Positions 59,606 through 64,000 of a stretch of 64,000 nucleotides of DNA are shown one piece after another. Within the stretch, counting starts at the first letter, position 1, and every line of letters starts with the position of its first letter. The notes under the pieces are model-generated. The model worked only from the letters and a program-made list of their open reading frames with translations, was not told the origin of the DNA and ran no database searches. Source of the stretch: Torymus aiolomorphi. Its lineage: Eukaryota > Arthropoda > Insecta > Hymenoptera > Torymidae. The position numbers were made by a program, and so were the translations under genes. The stretch spans positions 67,807,022 through 67,871,021 of the forward strand of contig CM070877.1 in assembly GCA_036365515.1 (NCBI GenBank). Direction: 5' to 3'.

Positions 59606-60763
59606 TTAAAATTTCGAAAGTAAAGGAAAATAAATGCGGTTAAGTGTATAAATATCCTCTTTCTTGTTTATACTGTGTTTGTTACATTTTATGTGTATCA
59701 TTTCCGATAAGAGTCTTTTTTTATAATTCCGCTCAATGTCTATAATTTTTGTGTCGTCCCAATTAAATTCATGATTCAAACTATTTTTGTGGGTGTGTAC
59801 TACGGACTCGATGTTTTTGTTTTTCTTATGTTCATTGATTCTTGTTTTTAAAGAACGTTTGGTTTCACCAATGTACGTAGCTGGGCAATTTTTACAAGTA
59901 AATTTGTACACCACACCTGTTTGATCCCATTTGTCAAACTTATCTTTCCCCAATTTAATCACAGAGTTCATACTTTTATTCACTGTGGGAATCGTGGTAA
60001 TATTGTATTGCTTAAAAATTGAAGAAATTCTTTCGTAATTGTTAGTGAACGGTAATTGAATCTTAGGCATTTTTTGGAACATTGATTTTTTATGTGTGTT
60101 TTTGTTGATGAATTTTGATTTATATTTTAGATACTGTAGACGTGTTTTAATATTTTTATCAATGAAAGTAGAAGGATACTCATTAAGAATTAACATATTT
60201 TTAATTTTTTTCAAATTCTCGAAATGAAATCGCTTGTCTGAAAGTACAATCGCTCTGTCAGTTAAGTTATAGATGATATTTCTTTTTTGCTGGATTGGAT
60301 GTTTTGAAAGAAAATTAATTACTGTACTTGAAGAAGTTGGCTTTTGATACCAATTTGTACTAATTCTATTGTTTTCTTTAATTAATGTCATATCTAAAAA
60401 GCTAATACTATTATTATTTTCTATTTCATATGTGAATTGTAAACTTTTGTGGTATGAATTAAAAATGGAAACTACCAGATCAATGTGTTCTCTTTTTATG
60501 CACATAATAGTGTCATCAACATATCTATAATAAAAAAGTGGTACACAATTATATTTATTCTTCAAGGTTTGTAAACACATTTTTTCCAAATCATCCATAA
60601 CAATATCAGCAAAGAGTGGAGAGATTGGGGAACCCATCGGTGTACCGTATATTTGTTTGTAAACCTTGTTATTGAAAGAGAAGTAAGTGTTGTCATATAA
60701 GAAACGGATACACTTTTTTATTTCATCTATGGGAATTAAACATTTGTTCATGATAGAACGCAC
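59606..60763 (-). CDS. Penelope RT C-terminal part with GIY-YIG endonuclease
   Basis: An uninterrupted 385-codon frame. RT motifs: YGTPMGSPISPLFADIV (residues 39-55), YYRYVDDT with the catalytic Asp pair (78-85), ISFLDMTLI and WYQKPTSS. After a lysine-rich linker comes a GIY-YIG domain (about 283-365) with GVVYKFTC, TYIGETKRSL, the conserved Arg in RINEH and a terminal KEDIY-type Glu. In Penelope-like elements the RT copies element RNA and the GIY-YIG nuclease nicks the target. The start at 60763 is simply where the preserved frame begins; the N-terminal RT fingers are missing, so this copy should not be autonomous. The lack of stops suggests a young insertion. Confidence 0.9.
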   Translation of the reverse strand: MRSIMNKCLIPIDEIKKCIRFLYDNTYFSFNNKVYKQIYGTPMGSPISPLFADIVMDDLEKMCLQTLKNKYNCVPLFYYRYVDDTIMCIKREHIDLVVSIFNSYHKSLQFTYEIENNNSISFLDMTLIKENNRISTNWYQKPTSSSTVINFLSKHPIQQKRNIIYNLTDRAIVLSDKRFHFENLKKIKNMLILNEYPSTFIDKNIKTRLQYLKYKSKFINKNTHKKSMFQKMPKIQLPFTNNYERISSIFKQYNITTIPTVNKSMNSVIKLGKDKFDKWDQTGVVYKFTCKNCPATYIGETKRSLKTRINEHKKNKNIESVVHTHKNSLNHEFNWDDTKIIDIERNYKKRLLSEMIHIKCNKHSINKKEDIYTLNRIYFPLLSKF

Positions 60764-61411
60764 GCGTTTATCGATACTGTCACATACATAGATACGGCGT
60801 ATAATATAATAAAGAAATTGGATGATATGTATTTAAAAGAGTCTACAGCACTACAAATTGTGTGTAGAAATGAATTGGAAAAATTGAGACTAGCAAAGTA
60901 TAGTGATACAGCAACATTTTTCAGTGAATTAAATTTAGAGAATATAATGTATAACTTGCCATTTAGCAACAATAGAATAAAAGCTAAAGATATTTTAGAG
61001 ATAGCTCATACAGATGTATGCGGTCCATTTAAAACTACAGGATTTAATGGAGAAAATTATTTTGTTTTTTTCATTGATGATTATAGCAAAATCGCGAAGG
61101 TTTATTGTATCAAAACTAAAGACGAAGTTTTTGATTGCCTAGTTGGATATATCAATGAATGTGAAAATTTAACTGAAAAGAAAGTAAAAGTTTTGAGATG
61201 CGATAATGGGAAAGAATACTCAAATAATCGGTTTTATAAATTCGTAAGAGAAAAAGGTATTGTTTTGAATAATTGCCCAGTATATGTACACGAGTTAAAC
61301 GGAACCGCGGAACGATTCAATAGAACTATAATGGATATGGCGCGTTGTTTACTAACAGAGGCACAAGTAGAAAAATGATATTGGCCTGAAATAGTATGTG
61401 CAACGACGTAT
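60764..61411 (+). pseudogene. Copia gag fragment fused to integrase
   Basis: The frame (60818-61378 from its first ATG, open further upstream) starts with Gag-type sequence (YLKESTALQIVCRNELEKLR, SDTATFFSE) and switches to NLPFSNNRIKAK, the segment just before integrase. The integrase core is complete: HTDVCGPF (Asp 66), RCDNGKEY (Asp 129) and NGTAERFNRT (Glu 165), giving D-D-35-E spacing. Integrase inserts the element cDNA into the genome. The frame ends in TGA at 61376-61378, before YWPEIV, which continues in frame. The zinc knuckle and protease are missing through an internal deletion. Confidence 0.88.
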
Positions 61412-62833
61412 TTGAAAAATCGAACCTTAACTAATACGATAGAGAGAAAAACTCCGTACGAAATATTTTTTAAGAAACGGCCGGATGTCAAACATTTACG
61501 TCTGTACGGGAGTAGAGTTTTTGTTAGAAAACCGGAACAAAAAAGAAATTCTAAATGGAATAAAAAGGCAGATATGGAAATCCTATTAGGATATAGTGAT
61601 GTAGGATATAGAGTCCTAGTAAATAATAAAATGGTAGTTGTTAGACATGTAGATATAGTAGAGGAAAATGTAAAATGCATACGACTTGATAATGTAGAGT
61701 CAAAATATACATCTCCTTCTACTTCGACTCTCGAGTCATTTAGAGGAGAACACAATGATCGTGATGATGATTTAAGCGATGATAATATTTTTCAAAGCGC
61801 GGATGAGAATAATGAACTGGAACCAAAAGTAGCAAATAAGAAAAATGTAGAACTATTAAAAGTTCCACGTAGATCTACACGTGATAGAAAAATTCCAATA
61901 AGATATCCAGAAAATATTTCGAATAATATTTATGTAAATTACTGCAGGGTAGATACTCCATATACATTTGAGGAGGCGATGAGTAGTAATGATAGTGAGA
62001 GCTGGATAAAAGCTATGGACCAAGAAATAGAAAGTTTAAAAGATAATAAAACAGGGGAATTAGTTGAAAGGATACCAAATGAAAAGATAATAGATGTAAA
62101 ATGGGTTTATAGTAGGAAATCTGATGATACATATAAAGCGAGATTAGTTGTAAGAGGATTTCAACAGACAAATGTGATTGACGACGTATACGCTCCAGTT
62201 GCAAAAATGCAAACTTTAAAAATTTTGTTTTCCTTTTGTTGTCAGTTAGTTCTAATTATAGAACAAATGGATGTAGTTACTGCTTTTTTAAATGGTGAAG
62301 TAAGCTCGGAGGTATATGTCGGTCAACCGAAAGGTTATAGCGATGGAACAAACAGGGTTTGTAAATTACGTAAAGCATTGTACGGACTACGAGAAAGTCC
62401 AAGGGCATGGTATGAATGTTTGGATGAATATTTGACAAAGATAAAATTTAAAAGGAGTAACGTAGATTATTGTTTATATACTCAAGTTGAGGGTGTAGAT
62501 CAAATTTACTTATAAATATATGTCGACGATTTGTTAATTTGTAGTAAGAGTATAAAGAAAATTAAAAATTTAAAAAGAGTCTTGTCAGAAAAATTTAAGA
62601 TGAAAGACTTAGGAGAAGTTAAAGAATACCTTGGTATTAATATAGAGTATGATTATCGAAATTGTGATATGAAATTAAGTCAAACTAAGTATATAGAGTC
62701 ATTAGCGAATAAATATCAACTGCAGAATAGTAAATTATATTGCACTCCTATGGAAACGAATCTAAAAATTGAGAAGGCTGAAATATGCGAGTCAGATATT
62801 AAATATAGAAATTTGATAGGTGCATTATTATAA
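61412..62833 (+). pseudogene. Copia integrase C-terminus and reverse transcriptase
   Basis: The 367-codon open piece (61412-62515) has the GKRPDVKHLRLYG-like integrase tail (here KKRPDVKHLRLYGSRVF), an acidic linker, then RT with WVYSRKSDDTYKARLVVRGF, MDVVTAFLNGEV and CKLRKALYGLRESPRAWYE. A TAA at 62513-62515 interrupts the frame two codons before the catalytic YVDDLLICS box. After that the frame is open to 62833 (KDLGEVKEYLGINIEYD, CTPMETNLKIEK), where another TAA follows. Only nonsense changes are seen here; the order and spacing are otherwise normal. Confidence 0.9.
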
Positions 62834-63152
62834 ATAAGTTCTAGTACAAGGTCCGATATAAGTTATAGTGTAAATTATCTGAGTAGATATCAAAATAGTT
62901 ATAATGAGACTCATTGGAAATATGCGTTACGAATCTAGAAACACTTGTATTTAACTAAAGATTTAAAGATAAATTATAAAAGGAATGTAAATTGCGAAAT
63001 TATAGATTGTTGTGTAGACGCAGATTGGGCTGGTGATAATGTTGACCGAAAATCCACATCTGGATATGTTATTAAAGTATTTGGGAATGTAATTGATTGG
63101 AAATCGCGAAAACAAGAAACTGTAACAAAGGCTTCAACTTATGCAGAATATG
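62834..63152 (+). pseudogene. Copia RNase H, split by an insertion
   Basis: In the same frame, SSSTRSDISYSVNYLSRYQ and HWKYALRI are followed by a TAG, then the RNase H core VDADWAGDNVDRKSTSGYV and DWKSRKQETVTKAST. At A-E-Y-V the palindromic element begins. At 63960 the frame resumes with A-L-S-E-A-V-S-E-V, exactly what follows in Copia RNase H once the insertion and one TA are removed. Confidence 0.88.
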
Positions 63153-63154
63153 TA

Positions 63155-63959
63155 CCCTGTTGAAAATATCCATGTGGATTTTACACTGATTTCCACATGG
63201 AATCCATATGGAATCCATATGGAATCTATACGGATTCCATATGGATTCCATGTCGATTCCATGTGGAAATCAGTCCCAAATCGTCCTGTGGACTTCCACA
63301 TGGAATTCCATATAGATTTCTATATGAATTTTTCTACAAACATTTGTAAAACAAAATCCGTATGGATTTCCATGTAGATTTCCATGGGAAAATCCAGGTA
63401 AAAACGACATGATCCATATAGATTTCCACATGGATTTCCATATGGTAATTTTAATGTTTATAAAAATGTTTATTTATAAAATTGTTATATTTTTTTTACT
63501 AGGATACATATTTTTGACAGCAAGTACTGTAGAATCTTTTCGAAGAATTACATAAGAGGAAATTATAGTTTATAATTTTTTATGCTTTACTGATATGGTA
63601 AAAAACGTATCCCTAGTAAAAAAATTTTTAAATTTTATAAATAAACATTTTTATAAACATTTAAATTACCACATGGAAATCCATATGGAAATCTATATGG
63701 ATCATATCGTTTTTACCTGGATTTCTCCATGGAAATCTACATGGAAATCCATACGGATTTTGTTTTACAAATGTTTGTAGAAAAATTCATATAGAAATCT
63801 ATATGGAATTCCATGTGGAAATCCACAGGACGATTTGGGACTGATTTCCACATGGAATCCACGTGGAATCCATATGGAATCCGTATAGATTCCATATGGA
63901 TTCCATATGGATTCCATGTGGAAATCAATGTAAAATCCACATGGATATTTTCAACAGGG
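63155..63959. mobile_element. 805 bp palindromic element rich in CCATATGG words
   Basis: Ends CCCTGTTGAAAATATCCATG are inverted; arms of about 350 bp are nearly perfect copies around a ~90 bp AT-rich loop (63480-63590). TA lies on both sides (63153-63154, 63960-63961), and removal restores the Copia RNase H frame. The arms hold many short palindromes such as TCCATATGGA, CCACATGG and TCCACATGGA. A 67-codon frame appears once per arm as a consequence of the repeat. It has no transposase. Confidence 0.92.
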
Positions 63960-64000
63960 TAGCCTTGTCTGAGGCAGTTAGTGAAGTAAAGTTTATAATA

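Larger units (their letters stand above)
59280..60763 (-). mobile_element. Penelope-like retroelement, 5'-truncated
   Basis: Minus-strand element with a long intact reading frame (RT plus GIY-YIG, 59606-60763), a ~270 bp 3' tail and a hammerhead-type ribozyme motif at the far end (59286-59336). The frame begins inside the RT, so the N-terminal RT and 5' part are missing. At 60763 the sequence passes directly into Copia gag on the opposite strand, suggesting insertion into that Copia copy with 5' truncation. Confidence 0.88.
60764..64000 (+). mobile_element. Copia retrotransposon, deleted and interrupted
   Basis: Plus-strand Ty1/Copia coding sequence in the order gag fragment, integrase, reverse transcriptase, RNase H. 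It contains at least four stop codons. A gag stretch is joined directly to the pre-integrase region, so the gag C-terminus and protease are deleted. The 805 bp palindromic element at 63155-63959 splits the RNase H. The left edge abuts the Penelope-like element and the right edge is beyond the window. No LTR is visible. Confidence 0.9.

Overview
This is AT-rich eukaryotic DNA made almost entirely of transposable elements nested inside one another. I found no intact host gene, rRNA, functional tRNA or CRISPR array. The mixture of mariner transposases, BEL/Pao, Copia, Gypsy, a Penelope-like element with a GIY-YIG domain, pogo-like sequence, Helitron-type ends and many palindromic TA-target elements points to an insect. 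A hymenopteran would fit, but the sequence does not prove it.

Layout. 1-1180: three tandem ~434 bp units. 1185-3649 and 12536-12640: a decayed minus-strand Gypsy element, split by an 8.9 kb terminal-inverted-repeat element (3650-12533) whose arms are a 127 bp satellite with five-monomer higher-order structure plus ~385 bp repeats. 12.6-16.2 kb: spacer with three small palindromic repeats and a (CT)n tract. 16.2-20.7 kb: two nested foldback structures around a 12-15 bp minisatellite. 22.2-54.2 kb: two inverted arms (22223-29381 and 47762-54157) that carry or enclose further insertions: a TIR transposon with an unassigned transposase (itself holding a TTAA element), two mariners, a 5.7 kb palindrome, an 11 kb pogo-like element holding a deleted BEL/Pao copy and a Helitron-type end, and a 2.8 kb TIR element carrying intron-containing NOL11-like exon fragments. 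54.2-57.3 kb: mostly unassigned, with a second Helitron-type end. 57.4-59.0 kb: truncated TIR element and tandem repeats. 59.3-60.8 kb: a 5'-truncated Penelope-like element with a hammerhead-ribozyme motif. 60.8-64.0 kb: a defective Copia element, interrupted by an 805 bp palindromic element and running off the right edge.

The pieces do not work together as an operon or pathway. Their value is that the inverted copies give matched filled and empty insertion sites inside one window. Target duplications and order of insertion can therefore be read directly: TA for most elements, TTAA for one, TTAC/GTAA for a MITE and 8 bp for a hAT-like MITE.
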